Positions 1 to 13,700 of a DNA stretch of 64,000 nt are shown one piece after another. The first letter of the stretch is position 1; each line of letters begins with the position of its first letter. The notes under the pieces were generated by a model. That model worked only from the letters and a program-made list of their open reading frames with translations, was not told where the DNA came from and did no database searches. Made by a program: the position numbers and the translations under genes. Origin of the DNA: Epiperipatus broadwayi (taxonomy: Eukaryota > Onychophora > Udeonychophora > Euonychophora > Peripatidae); contig JAQFVV010012419.1 of NCBI GenBank assembly GCA_028023455.1, positions 868,001 through 932,000 of the forward strand. The letters run 5' to 3'.

Positions 1-174
1 AAATAAAGTTTTCTTTTAATAATTTTTCATCTGTGCAATTTTATATATATACGAGTTTAGATGACTTTTAATTTTCAATTTTTAAAAACAAATTTTTATT
101 TGCGAAATTTTTATTTTTAATTTCTAATTTTACTTATTATAATAATGTAACAGCATGTGTGCCCGTTACAATTG
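1..174 (-). repeat. 5' end of an LTR (minus orientation), cut by the window edge
   Basis: Positions 1-174 are an inverted, diverged copy of 44860-45030, with matching blocks over the whole stretch. The terminus on the minus strand begins TGTAACGGGCAC and carries an inner GTTACA, so the first 25 or so bases can fold into a hairpin. By comparison with the 44.86-kb copy, which has a 4-bp target duplication, this is the start of an LTR. The rest lies outside the window. Confidence 0.6.
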
Positions 175-1728
175 TAATATAATTTTTTTCTTTTTGTGTG
201 TTTTCAAAAAAAAAAAATTAGAAATATCTTATTATATACCAAACAATTTAAGCTAGAAAAGTTTTATGAGATAATTTGTTTGGTATATTCTAATGTATGT
301 TTGAGTAAAAAAACTATTTAATCCTCTGAACTAATTCAGATAATAATCTATCTATTGTATTATCTTTCTAGTAAAATTCTCAAAGACTTTCAATTGATTA
401 TTTAAGAAACAGTTATTAGCAACAGGATTATAAATAAAATAATTAGGAAGTATTAATGTTCTGGCTGTGCTGCATAACATGAAATAAACAACAAATTATA
501 ATTCTTCTACTGCTGTTACATATAAGAATGATACCATAATTTCATCAATTTTATAAAATATATTATCATTGCATAATTCTGCATTCTAAATAAAATATAG
601 ACTATGTTGTGGGTAAAATAAAAAATCTTCTGTTGTTGTCACAGGATTAATCTGGCTTCAATTCAAAGAAATATCAAAAAATCAAAAATATATGAGATAA
701 TACAACAAATATAATAAGGATCCACAATAAATCTTGCTTGGATATCATTGTGATAGTCCAGACCTACAATAGCATCACAGTGAATGATAAGCAAACTTCT
801 CTGTAATCTTCAAAATCTAAATGACAAAATTTAAAGTATTTCATAAGGTGATAGATAACACATCACTATTTTCTATACATCCAGCTAGAGTTTGAATCTC
901 AGCTAGATAGAGTTTGGAAGTTTATCAGGTTCTAAACAGGCTTACAACTTTTTTTTTTTCAATTAATCATTCAACTAATAGAAAAACATATAAATAATTA
1001 TCTAATTGAAGAGAATAAAATAAGGGTAAAAAACCACCCTGCAGTTTATCAAACTTGGTTTAATAATGACTGTTTTTTTTTTATTGGATTTGGGGTTGGG
1101 GAATGTTAGAGAAGCTTTGAATGTGACTCTTCCTCTAGATAATTTTCTAGATGCTAAAACATTATTCAGCGAAGTTGATTTCTATATATAAGATATAAAA
1201 AAACTTGAGATATTTTCATCAGAAGTAATAAAATATGACAAAAGCTTTTGATTATAAGTTTGAAAAATAATTAAACGTCTAGCATACCTGAGAAACATTA
1301 TTAAAAAAAACTAATCCAGAAGTACATAACCATAAAAATGGCAGAATGAGATAATATAAATAAATGCAACAAGATAACATGCCAATATAAATCCAAATCT
1401 TAACATGAAATCAATCACCTTGTCATCAACTGAACAAAACTTGACAATAGGTGCTAGATAATCCTGAACTGTTATATTCAAAGACATTCCCTGTTATATA
1501 TCCAAAGCAAGAAAGTCATTACTTAATATAATTTATTCTTCAGAGTTCATAAGATACCAATAATAATCTTTCAACCATTCTAACAGATTGAATTTTCATT
1601 GTACAACAAAAATTAAATTGCAAAGATATATGAATATAAATGCATGAATTAAACTCATAAATAATAATTAAGTATTTCAGTTCAATTACCTGAATAACTA
1701 AGTAACCCAGATGTATTATAAATCCTAC
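175..1728. other. AT-rich intron or flanking DNA, nothing recognised
   Basis: No splice-bounded exon matching the expected next POLRMT segment (R.YP.PPH..HLG) was found on the minus strand. No transposon motif is visible. Only short simple-sequence runs are present. Confidence 0.5.
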
Positions 1729-1774
1729 CACGGAAATCTACTTTATGCGGCAACCATAATGTTCCCTCACTTAG
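1729..1774 (-). CDS. POLRMT: POLRMT exon with WLPHKVDFRGR motif
   Basis: The acceptor is TTTTTTCCAG and phase is 0. It encodes LSEGTLWLPHKVDFRG and then R or a splice. WLPH..DFRGR is nearly invariant in POLRMT and corresponds to the DWRGR segment of T7 RNA polymerase. Two donors are possible. CGTG|GTAGGA at 1729 would let the next exon supply the strongly conserved R.YP.PPH. The stronger-looking CAG|GTAATT at 1690 extends the reading by RIYNTSGLLSYS, which does not resemble the family. I prefer 1729. The next exon was not found in 1-1728 and probably lies off the left edge. Confidence 0.85.
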
Positions 1775-4700
1775 CTGGAAAAAATTATATTAAAGCAAAA
1801 TAAATAGGTTTCTATGAATATTACTGGGTTTTTTAATGCCTATTTATTTTATTTAACATGTACAGAATGTTTATTACATTTAAAATAAAAAGACCGTAAT
1901 GAATAACTTTTAAAAATACATGTAAAGTACAAATCAAAGAAATGAATTTATACAGATCTTTATTATTTGCAACAAATACTATATAAAATATTGGTTAACC
2001 AAATATAAACAATTCTTTTTATTGGAATGTGAATATTATATACAAAATTAAATAAAGTTTTATATCTTATATATAATATTTACTTAAATGATCAAAGCTG
2101 GAATCAAGAATTATTGATACTTAAGAGCTTCTTATTCATTGTTATTCCTCAATTTAAAAATTGCCTCAATGTTGGTATTTAAGAATCAGAATAAAGCATT
2201 AATGCTAATAATATAAGATATATGATAAGCATAGAAATGAATTTAATATATTTCAGTTCATATACTGAATGCTCTATTTTAAAAAAATGAGATAGCATTA
2301 TAGATACACTTTATTCAATGATGTAAACACAATACTGTAGTATTTCAATTCCAAAAAATAGTTTAGTATAAAAAATATCAATAAGAATACTCCAGAAGTT
2401 AAAGTTAAATTTAAATGTACTAATTAATGACAACAGAAACTGTTTTAGGGATGAATTATAGATATAAGAAAATGAATAGTTATGTAATTAAAAGATTTCT
2501 ACAGATCGAATGAAAAGAAAAGAAGAGCAAATTGTGAACTGATTAGAGTAAAGATAAAATCTTACGAAAAAAGTAGATCTGGAAAGTGAAATTAATTAAA
2601 TGCTTTTGCAATGGAATTTTAAGTTATGGAAAATTGCTGATAAGAGAACAATTAAACTGAAGACTATAAAAATTCTGGATTGTAGAGTTAAACACTCTTT
2701 TTCATGTTGGTGAAGTGTTTTTTGTGCCCAACGAGTATCATCAGTAACCCGTTCATGTCTGCGAGGAAATAAACCGAGATGTTTCGGAATCTGAAGGTAT
2801 AAAAATCGGACTAGTATTTAAAGCAATCGTCCCAATCTTTTTTTTTTTTTATAAGTGTAAAGGGCTCTTAGGTTTTTAACTGGGAAAACTTGTAGTTATT
2901 TATCATAGTTATTGAAAGTGACAATCCATTAAGTAAGATAGTAATTCTCAGACATTATTAAAAGAGTGTTTAAAGACATTAAGAACTCCATGATCATTTT
3001 TTTGTCTGTATATATTTAAGCTTGTATATATATTCTAGTTTTGTGTTTGTATAACTTATAATAAATTTCTTAGTACTAAATTTAATTATATTTATTAATT
3101 AATTGTGGGTAAATACACAGGAAAGTAATAGTACAAGCAAGATTAGAATTGTCAAGCACTAGTAAAGATCTATAGTTTAATCGATGGATAAAATGTTGAT
3201 AGGTCAAAGTAGTATCTCTGAATTTGATGTAGGGAATGCAATGGAATGGCCATTGTATGTGACTCAACATAGAAATTTTTTTACGCTTAATGGCATAAAT
3301 GATAATAGCAGAAAGGTAGCACTTTGTTGTGCTTGGCAGGTGAAAAGTAGTTGAAATTGTTAATGTTATTTGATGGACCTATAACAAAGGCAGTAATTTA
3401 TGAGGTGATAGTTAATAAGTTAACAGAGTATTTTAGCCCATGTCCATTTAGGTATATCATTGAATTGGCACTCCGAAATAGAAGACAGGCAAAAAGTGAA
3501 AAAATAAAAGGATTTTGACATAGCATTATGGCAGTTAGTAAAAAAACTGTCAATATGGGAATTTGGTGAACAAGTCTTGTTGGACCAATTGCTATGGGGA
3601 ATGGCAGATGAAATGCTAAGACAAAACTTTTGACTGAAACCGAGTTGTCTTATGAATTAGCCATCAAAAAACGGATTATGTACGAGTTAATTATTGAGCA
3701 AGCTGTCACATTTAGAAGTAAAGCGGACAACGGCAGAACAGCAATTTATAAAACGAATAAAAGTAGGCCGCAGAGAAATGATAAATCAAATAGCAAACCA
3801 ATATCCTTAGGGAAATGTTTTTGCTGTGGGAAAACAGGTCATTTCTCTAAGAATTGTAAATGGCGTAGTTTTGAAGATCATAAGCCTTTGTTGGGAATTT
3901 TTGGAAATGATCATGCAGCACCTAAACATTTAAGTTCACGTATGTTATGATGGCAGAATGTGTTAGTTGTATATGATTATTCATTAAAATATAAACAAGG
4001 AAGAAAAATATCATATGCAGACGCATTGCCATGATTTTCATATAGTCAAGAGACATGCAATAGTGAATTTGAGGTTAATTATATAGATAACATGAGCTCA
4101 CAAGTATTAAATAGTAATACAGTCCAAAAAATGGACTATGGAAGAAAAAGGATATGATACTGTGATGAATTGGATTAAGGGCTGACATAATGTGATTTTG
4201 GGCTAAAAGAGAGCAGTTATTTGTCTGTAGGAGATGTATAGTAATGGGGGATAGAGTAGTTATACCACCTAAAGCGAGGTATAGTTTTAAAGCTTTTCCA
4301 TGAAGGGCATCCTGGCATAGTGCATGCAAAAGCTTTGGTGCATAACTATGTCTGGTGGCTGCAAATTAATGCAGATATAGAAAACTACATTAAAGGTTGT
4401 GCTGCGTGTCAGTCAGAAAGTGTATTACTGGTGGCAAAATGTTTTGCTGGCAGAAGGCAACAAAAGCATGGTAGAGTTCATATTGATCACACAGGACCAG
4501 TGAACAGAAAAATGCTGCTGATAATGACAGATGCGTTCTCAAGATGGATAAAATGCCATATTGTGAAAAATACTAGTGCCCTAGAAACAATTGTGTTTAA
4601 ACATCGTATGCCCGATATATGGTTTTCCAGAAATAGTTGTGCTAAAAAACAGAGTAGGTTTTACTAGAAAGGAATTGTGAGTTTTTTAATACCTGTGGGA

Positions 4701-7700
4701 TTCATCACGTGTGCACAACTCCATATCATCTTTAGTCAAATGGATTACAAAGAATGTGGTAACGCAAGTAAAGAGAAATTTTAAAAAGGTGAGTAAAGTA
4801 GAAATGCAAAATGCTTTACAGACATTTATGCTATACCAACATTCAACGCCAGGAAAATCTCCTGCAGAATTAATGTGTGGACGGAAACTGAGGACTAAAT
4901 TGGCAGTTTTGCATCCTAATGAAAAGATTTGTGTTCCAAATGTGAAGGCAAATAAATCATTTAGAGTTGGTGAGCCTTTATGGCGAGTTGTGTGATATGG
5001 AAAAAATGGATCAAGGGAACAATAGTTAAATTTTGTCAAATCGAATATATGTGGTTAGTGGAATTAATGGTTTAATGAGTATTTACAGCGGCAACTTCAT
5101 TGAAATTTTGTGTTCTTTTTAAAATTACATGAAAACTACAAGCATGACATCAACAGAAATCCCAGCATTCATTGCATTTTTCAATTTTCTTTTTAATCAT
5201 GTCCATTTTGTTAAAATCCGAAAAAAATTGGATTTTTTATGAATATTTTTATAGATACGTTCATTTCATTTTTTAATTTTCCCTCAATTTACTAGTTTTC
5301 AAGTAGAAAATAAAGGCAGAAATTTTGAAACGGTCAAAGAGACTACTAAAGTCGATTAAAAATGCACTGATAATTGAAATTTAGATTTCAAAATGTAATC
5401 AGAATATCGGGTTGTAAGTATTAAAACTTTTATTTTTTAATTATTTGAATAGTAAATTTTTAAAAATTATTTGATAAATGGTATGGTTGTGTTTGCATTG
5501 GTGACTGAGTAGTATATAATTTATATATCATTTATGCTTTTTATTATATGTAAATAAATTTAAACATTTGCATTCAAATACAACAAATGTAGTTTATGTA
5601 ATTTTGCGATTCTGATCTAAGTTTAGATAATCTTATTTTCTAGACATAATGATTCTCAAAAGGTTTAATAATTTATTACTGTGTATTGGTGTGTTTGTGT
5701 TTTCTCTTACGTGTTGCATTAGTGTGTTCTCTTGCATGTTTGTATAACAAGTAATGATTTACATATATAGAGCAGTACAATGTAAATGATTTTCAAAGAG
5801 TTTAATATATAAAATTAAGATATTATAGAGCAGTAGAATGTAAATTTTAGGACTGATTATTAAATATACAGAAATTTTGCAGTTGACAAAGCAATCACAA
5901 AATTTACTGGACATAGTACCATGTGAAAATATAAACATTTAAAACCAACAAAGATTTCAAATGGTGTGTGTGTGTGGAGATAACCACAATAGTTATGTAT
6001 ATACCACATGAAATTGTATGCTGGCAAAGAATCAAATTCTGATTCTTGCGCATGCCTTGGTACTCATGCTGTGGAGTCAGTAGTTTTGCCACAAATTGCA
6101 TCACATTATTTTCAATTCTATAGCTAGAAAATGAGCTATATACAAGAGCAGAGTACCCTAAAGCAACCAATATACAACAAAAAATGTCAAAATTTAGCAT
6201 TTATTATACACATTTACATATAAAATAGTTTATACATAATGAAAGATTGTAGAAAAAATAATAACAAAACTCAATAATAATAATTAATCCTTTATTTTTC
6301 AAGTTGTTCTTTACAATTTATCAAAATTTTAAAAACTTGGTCTAGGTTTATCTGCTTAATTTTTCTTAAATTATCCAAATATTCATTATTACAAAATTTT
6401 GATTTTATTGCCTTTATTAAATTAAAACCATGTTTACAATTGGTACTGGAAGCTTGAACAGTTGTACAAAGTAATGAAAGTTCTTTAGATTCTTGGTCTT
6501 TTCAGACATACGCAGTTAAATCATTGAATGATTTGATTACTTCAATTTTACATTTTTCATTTACTAAAAATTTCAAATTACCACACTGTTCTAAAATTAT
6601 ATTTAAGTTTATATTATTATTTATTATAGATTCATATTTTACAAAAAAACATTCTAGATTATAATGTTTAAATTATTTTTCATTATAAAAAAATCCAAGA
6701 CATTTCAGTCATTTATATCTCCTCTGGAAATCTACTATATAAATGATTACAAAGCAAATGAATAAATTTTTAAGTATTGGCGAAGTATCTATATAACAAT
6801 TGGAACCAAAAATTGTTTGAACTTCTACACTCCAGCAGATATTGCGTTCTTTGTTTATTAATATTTGCCTTTGCAAATTAGTATGACTCCACTGAGGATA
6901 AATGAGCCCTTTGCAAAATTTTGTTTAATGCTAATAATTCCACGAATACATTTTGATGAATTACACATGCTACTCTATATTATGTGCTTTTGTCAGATTG
7001 TTAAAAAATATTTATTGGGTTATTGAATTCTTCCACTTGTTCTGTGCAGTAATTTATTAAAATCTCATTTCTTACCAGAGAATTAAGTATGAAATATCTA
7101 AATACCTATCTTACTTCACTGAGACATCTGAATGATAGAACTTCAATTTCTGAAATGTTGGCTAATTCTTTTAATTCTTGTAATGATTTACTAAACAATG
7201 AAAATATTGTCCTTAAAGGAGTTTCAATATTCTTAATAAGGATAACCTGTTTCCACGTATCATTTATTCCTGAGATATTCCCTGTGAGCCACCCATTGCT
7301 GTTGAACTAAATGTGAAATATCATCTTTGTTTTTCATAACATTACAGAGATAATTGTAGATGATCTACTAAACAATGAAAATATTGTCCTTAAAGGAGTT
7401 TCAATATCCTTAATAAAGAGAACCTGTTCCCATAAATCATTTATTTCAGAAATGTTCTCTGTGAGCCACACAGTGCTGTTGATCAAAGTTATTCTCTCTA
7501 TAAAACTTTTTTATTCCTATAATAAAAAGACTATCACATGCAATAAACATAATAATACTGACAAATTTTGTCTGATAGCTGGATTCAAATTTTGATTCGT
7601 ATTTTATATTTAATATCATTATTTTTTTCTCCAAAAATATCCATAATTTCATAAATTATCAAATAATGAAATGAAAATGTTTGAACATCAATAATTTTCT

Positions 7701-10700
7701 TATGTATAATAAAATTTATAAATTCTAAAAATTTGAAAAGTAATTTTTACTCACCATGATTTCCAATTATTAATATATTTTCCTATATGAAAGCATTGAA
7801 AAATTGATGATAATTGCTAGAATGACATTTTCTATTAGAAATTTTAAACATGGTTTTGTCCATTTTCTTGTGTTAAGCATTTTCTGAGATTACGATTTTC
7901 TGGGTTTTCAGTTAAAATTCTCAAAATTCCTACAGTGATCTCATTTCTGATGACAATAACTGAATCTGTATAAAGTTTTTGATTAAATGCCATTTTGAAT
8001 AATCTATTTTCCATTTGGCCTACTTTTTATTGGTAATAAATTCACTTTTTGAATTTGACTGATAGCAAATGACATCATCTGTATTGCTTCAATAACTAAA
8101 AACATTTCCAAGTTTAATACAGTAGTTATAATTTTTGATGACGATAGCATTTCAGTTTCAACTGATTGGGAGAATCATTCATATTTAAACTATTTTTTTT
8201 TTATTTTTAGAGTGATTTGATGACGATTAGAACTGAATGTTTCAACATTTGTAGGGTCTAAAATAAAATATTTGTATGTTGGACGATTTTTTTGTCAAAT
8301 TACAATAATAAAAGTCCCATCGTACTCAAGCCGCAATTCTAGTTCCTTCAAACATTCTGCCATGGCAACAGCCAGCAGAAGAAAGGCAGTGCTTGGTCAG
8401 TGCTGTTCTATATAAGCCAAAATGTAATAGTATTGGAATCTATTTTTAGTTGTTTCAGTGGGATACATTCTTATTAAACTGAAATCCCCATAGCAATATT
8501 GTTGCTCTCACTAAATGTAAAATCTTTTTATCAAAAATATTTATTTGGATTCAACTTTGTATTTAAACAAAAAACAAACAGATTAACACTTGGAATGTCT
8601 GGAGTTTGCAGAAGCTACAGAACCACTTTAAAAATGGCACAGTGTGAAGCTTTGGCTGTGATCTTTCCATTCCATTAATAGGACTATTCATAATATCACC
8701 AACTATCAATATTTTACAATTATTCTTTCTAAATTCATCAATATCCTTTATGCAAACATTTTACTTCCTCAAAATTGTAATTATCACAAATGTTCCATGG
8801 CATAGTCAAATTGCAAAGAATAACAATCAATATTATAACTTTGAAAATGAGCCATGAAATTTGTACAGAAGAAGTAAAACATTTCAATTATTGTAAATCA
8901 TTTTTTCAAAATGTCTCTCTCTTCCCATTTCTCTTGCCATTAGATTTAAAGCCTTTTTGTCAATAAAACAAATGGGAATGACTCAATTCAGCTCTGAAAG
9001 TCATCATAACTCTTAAGACTAAGCAATATTCAATAACAATCAATTGTAGAACTTAATAGCCTATTCTTAAATGGCGAAATGATATCATAAGTGCAATTCT
9101 TTGGAGAAAAGATAATATAATAGATGTTCATTCTCCCATATGATTTAATGTGAGGTAGCAAAGATTTATAAAGAAGGAATACCTTTAAGGCCAGTGATTA
9201 AAGGAAAAGTAATAAAGCATCAAAGTGTTTAGGGAGTATTTTTAAGAAATAAGTGAATAGAAATAGTGAGACATATATTAAAAATAATAAAGAATTAGTT
9301 AAATTAAAAGAAAACTGAAGGAGTATAGTAATTATAAATTAACATTGATAAAAATAGATGTAGTATCAATGTATACAAATATAAATATAAAAAACGCAAT
9401 TAAAATAGAAATAAATAAATATATTAATGATAAAGAGAAGCAGATAGAGATATTTATAGATAAATTGAAGAATTTAATGGAGATGTGCTGTAGGAATATA
9501 ACTTTTGATTTTAATAGAGAATTTTATAAGCAAAGGGAAGGGTTATTGATAGGAGGTGCATTGAGTGGGGTTTTAAGTGAAAAGTGTACGCAGGATATGG
9601 AGCATATAATGATAAAAGATGAGAATGCACTGCTAATGATTAAAAGGCAAGTTGATGATTATTTATTAATATTTAATAAACCTGAAAGGCAAATTAAAAA
9701 ATATATAGATAGAATTAATAAAGTGGATGAAAGGATAAAATTTACAGTAGAATGGGAAAAAGAAAATAAATTGATGTATTTAGATATATTAATAAAAAAG
9801 GATTATATTAAGGGTTGGTGTGAAGTAGAGACAGAAGTATATAGTAAAATAGGCAGCAATGTTGCAAAGATAATAGGTATAAAATTAACTCTATAAGTTC
9901 AAAGTTGTATAGGGTTAATATTTATTGTAATAACAAAGAAAAATATTATAAGAAGATAGAGATGACAATTGAAGATTTTAAGAATAATGATTATCCGGAA
10001 GAAATAATAAGAAAAAATATAAAAAAAAAATAGAAAAATATAAAAAAGAAGAAAAGGAAGGGAAAAAAGTTATAAGGAAGAAGGATAATAAAAAAAAATA
10101 TGATTAAGACTAATGATAATAGAATAGACAAAAGGGATGAATACAATTATGAGAGCAATTAATAAAACATTTAAAGATATTATAAAATATAGAATAGTGA
10201 ACAGAAAAAGAAAAAATATAATGAAGATATTAAATAATAAATCATCAAATTGGAAAACAATAAATATCTTTATGCTATTCTTCCATAAAATAATAATCAG
10301 AAAATAATAAATTCTTACAAGAGCATATATATAAATATCAAATTTTTTTTTATACACATAGAAAGCCTTTTTCAGCACCTGATTTGGTGCTCTTTTCAAA
10401 TGTTAATAATCTATTACATTAACGAACTATTACAGACATAAAACCATCTAGTGTTCAATAACGAAATTAACACCAATAGCAATATAAATCATTAAGATAA
10501 ATCAAAACCTACATATAAAACCAGTAATTACAAAATAATTGACTATATCATAACAATATAATAAATAAAATAAGTTACATGCATTTTTTTTTTTTTAATT
10601 ATATATATGTCAATTTATATAATTTTCCATTCATTTTTAATTAACCAGGTATTACCCAAATTTATAAAAGTCTTGTATAAATTCATACAATTATTTTTAA

Positions 10701-13700
10701 TATGTTTCATATTTGTTTTCTTTTTGAATCTTTGATGAAATTTAAACATTTAATACTTTTTGTAGCATCTATGCTATGCCCATATTTTAAATAATGAATA
10801 TATAATGCAGATTTATCATCTTTTCTATTAATTGCATTATTATGTTCTTTGGCTCTAATTGTTTGCCAGTATGTCCAAAGTAAACCATTTTACAAATTCC
10901 GCTTATAATTTTTCATACAATTATTTTTTTGTAATAATAAATATATGCATGAGAAGAGGAAAAATATTAATGAAGTGTATGAAATAGAATGTAAGATATG
11001 TAAAGATAAGAATATTAGAAATAAGTATGTGGGTGAAACGAAAAATTCTATATATACTAGATTGGAACAGCATAAATATGATAAAAGGTTACCAATATAT
11101 ATGCATATTATGGAAACAGATCATAATATTGGGAAAGACAATATAAGAATGATTAGCTATACAGATAAGAAAAGATAGGAAAATAAAAGCAATATTAATA
11201 AATAAAATTAAATCAAATCTTAATAGAGATTTGGGGGGGGGGGGGGATGATAGTATAAAGAAGGGGAGTAATTTATGGATAGGATAGGAATAATTAAGAG
11301 ATAATATATAAAGTAGTTATAAGAATAGATAATAGAGGAAACTATGGGATAGGGAATAAGAAAGGGAGGTTAAAAAGAAGTTAAATTAATAGAAATGGAG
11401 AATAGAGAGAATTAGAGAAAGAGAATAAGGTAAAAAGGGATAAAAAGAGTAAAAATTAAAAATTTAGGAAAGTAAATATGTATAAAAAATATAACATAAA
11501 TTAAAAGACGTTTTATAAAAAATTTAAAAAATTTTTAAATTGTAAGAAGTACATTAGAAAATTAATAATTTGTATAGAAATATTTATTGTATTATGTAAT
11601 GGTTGTATTGTTATACATATTTAAATTTTTTGTAGATCTGATGAAGAATGCAAGGTACAGTCGAAACTGTAATATTTAATAAAAATTTCTGTTGAGAAGT
11701 GTAAGAAGGTTTTGGGAATTGCAATGATTTATATGTCGCAAGAAATAGTGGACAACTGCTGAGGAAAATCCTACAATAACCTTAATCATCCAGGAGATGA
11801 GTCGAAACAGTATTTGAAAAAACTATTAAGCATTTACAGGTAATTATCAATCCATGAGAGATTATTTTAAGCACAATTAATTTCTAAAGATCCAACAAGT
11901 CAATCTTCATTTATATGTCCTGTGCATTAATAAGGGATTAACTTAAAAGTTGAAGATTCCTAAAATAAAGCCTATCATATCAAATTTAGTGCTTACTTGT
12001 CTTAAGTGTCTGACTATTCGATTATTTATTTATTAAAACTAATGCTGTTCAGCAGCAAATTGTTTTTTTTTTTTCAACTCTTATATCATCTTATGGAAGC
12101 TGTGGTAATCAATAGATTAAGCACTATCATCTGGTATTTATTGATTTCTAAAGTTTACATTACATGGAAAATAATGATGAGGAAAAGCAAATATTTACTC
12201 ATCGAAAGGAACAGAAATCCAAAAATTGTTAATGCTTTTTTCGTTTAAAAAAACTACAAAGATTATGAAAGCTGGAATAATCCTGCAATTGCAGATTAAT
12301 TAGGGATGATGTTGATTAATGAACAAACTTGCTGAAATTTGAATAATAAGACACTATTTCTAAATATTCTCAATTCAATAATATAATCAGTTGAATCAGT
12401 GAACATAATTTGACTTCATTATTTAAGATATAAAAGTGACTTAATGACCATGACTTATGACAGATGTCTAATGCAGTGAAAATTATTTCAAATAAATATG
12501 AAAAATGTTAAACAATCACCTAAGCATTTAAAAGAAAATAATATTTCATAACTGCTTCTTTTGTGATATGGTTTTATTTACTGAACATGTCCTGAAAGTT
12601 ATTTACTAAGATTAAGTTAAAGAATTATTCAGTAATTGAGCTTACCGTATTTGCAAGTGAAAGTTTTAAGAGCATTAACCTCCAATTAGTGTGCTGATTA
12701 TATAACATTCCCTTCAGAACAGATTTTATATGAATTTTATTACGAGCATATTTCCGTCTAAAAATATTTTCATACTTATTAGTAAAATTGACAAATAAAA
12801 ATAATATAATAAATTCCAAAAACAATATACCTTTTATACGATTGGTGAAGAAACACTTGAGGATGAACAGGAAGACCCACTTTTTCCCCTTTACTGTTTC
12901 GAAACAAAGATAACATAACCGAGAGAACCTAAAACAAAATTATAATTTTAAGTAAAATGCTTTTAAAACAACTTTTTTTTGTAATAAAATATTTATTTGA
13001 CTACACCAACATTAAAACGAGAGCTTATTTTGGCCTTCTATCACATGCTCCCAATAACAGTTTTAGTCCAGAGTTGACTAAAGTAAGCTTGAGTATTCAA
13101 TGAATATTAGATATCAGTGCTATAATATTCATACCTTCATACCAGTTTGAGATTTTATCTTCTTCAGAAAGAACTTAAAATTCAAAACCGAAAACTAATA
13201 AGCTTATGTATCTCTAATTTCATGCTATTAGCTTAAATATCATAAAGATTAATTAAATGTGGTTTCTATATACATAAGATTAATAAATCCCGCTTTGAAT
13301 TCTAAGACCTTATTGATAAAATGAAAAAACAGAAAATAGTTAGTAGATTTGGAAATTATAATACAATTATTTAGTATCTGTTGATTACTCAAGCTTATAG
13401 TAGATAACTCCTGAATAGGATGAAGAAAACTGCTTTTGAAATTATTTTAGTCCAAATTGCACAAAAAAATGTTTTATTGCAATTTGTAATTCTTGCATAC
13501 TCTTTAGCAAATTACTTTATCCACACTAGTTTAAAAAATTTACTAATAACAATGCATAAACTAAGATCATGTGATATCTTAATAGTTTCAAGCTTCTTAC
13601 ACATTAAGTTTATTTTATTACAAAGTGATTATTATTTAAATTATTAACAAGATAAAAATATATATATACAAAGAATCATATTAAAACGTTTTATATTATT

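Larger units (their letters stand above)
3184..4995 (+). mobile_element. Decayed Gypsy-type LTR retrotransposon remnant, protease and RT deleted
   Basis: Order on the plus strand: a gag-like reading start at 3184 (FDVGNAMEWPLYVTQHRNFF), a CCHC zinc knuckle near 3828-3870, the last part of RNase H (YKQGRKISYADAL) at about 3990-4030, integrase zinc-binding and core segments at 4290-4660, and an integrase C-terminal part to 4995. Protease, reverse transcriptase and most of RNase H, normally over 1.5 kb, are absent. Frameshifts and stops interrupt every domain. No LTRs were identified. It lies antisense to the host gene in the intron after the 12.6-kb exon. Confidence 0.8.
9165..11720 (+). mobile_element. 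Penelope-like retroelement (EN+), decayed, with nested inverted PLE fragment
   Basis: The order is: RT N-terminal motif IPLRPVIKGK near 9178; RT motif A (DVVSMYTNIN), B (GLLIGGALSGVLSE) and C (RQVDDYLLIF) at 9345-9680; thumb-like region with NNDYPEEIIRK to about 10020; then, after a foreign 0.65-kb segment, a GIY-YIG endonuclease (KYVGETKNS...R...H) at 10945-11178; then a 3' region ending in a hammerhead-like motif at 11638. RT followed by GIY-YIG nuclease is diagnostic of PLEs. A run of 14 G is at 11233-11246. A stop (TAG) just before 9233 and others after 9896 break the frame. It is antisense to the host gene. Confidence 0.85.

Noticed and set aside
1418-1482. Possible next POLRMT exon (ATAACAG|GGAATG ... 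GACAAG|GTGATT, minus strand)
   Set aside because: Joined in phase to the 1690 donor it runs into a stop. The alternative frame (SLNITVQDYLAPIVKF) does not match the conserved sequence that must follow DFRGR, and the acceptor lacks a pyrimidine tract.
10070-10399. 109-codon minus-strand open frame, strongly hydrophobic
   Set aside because: It is the antisense of purine-rich AT-biased PLE sequence and includes the inverted PLE end. The Phe/Ile/Leu-rich composition is a by-product of base composition.
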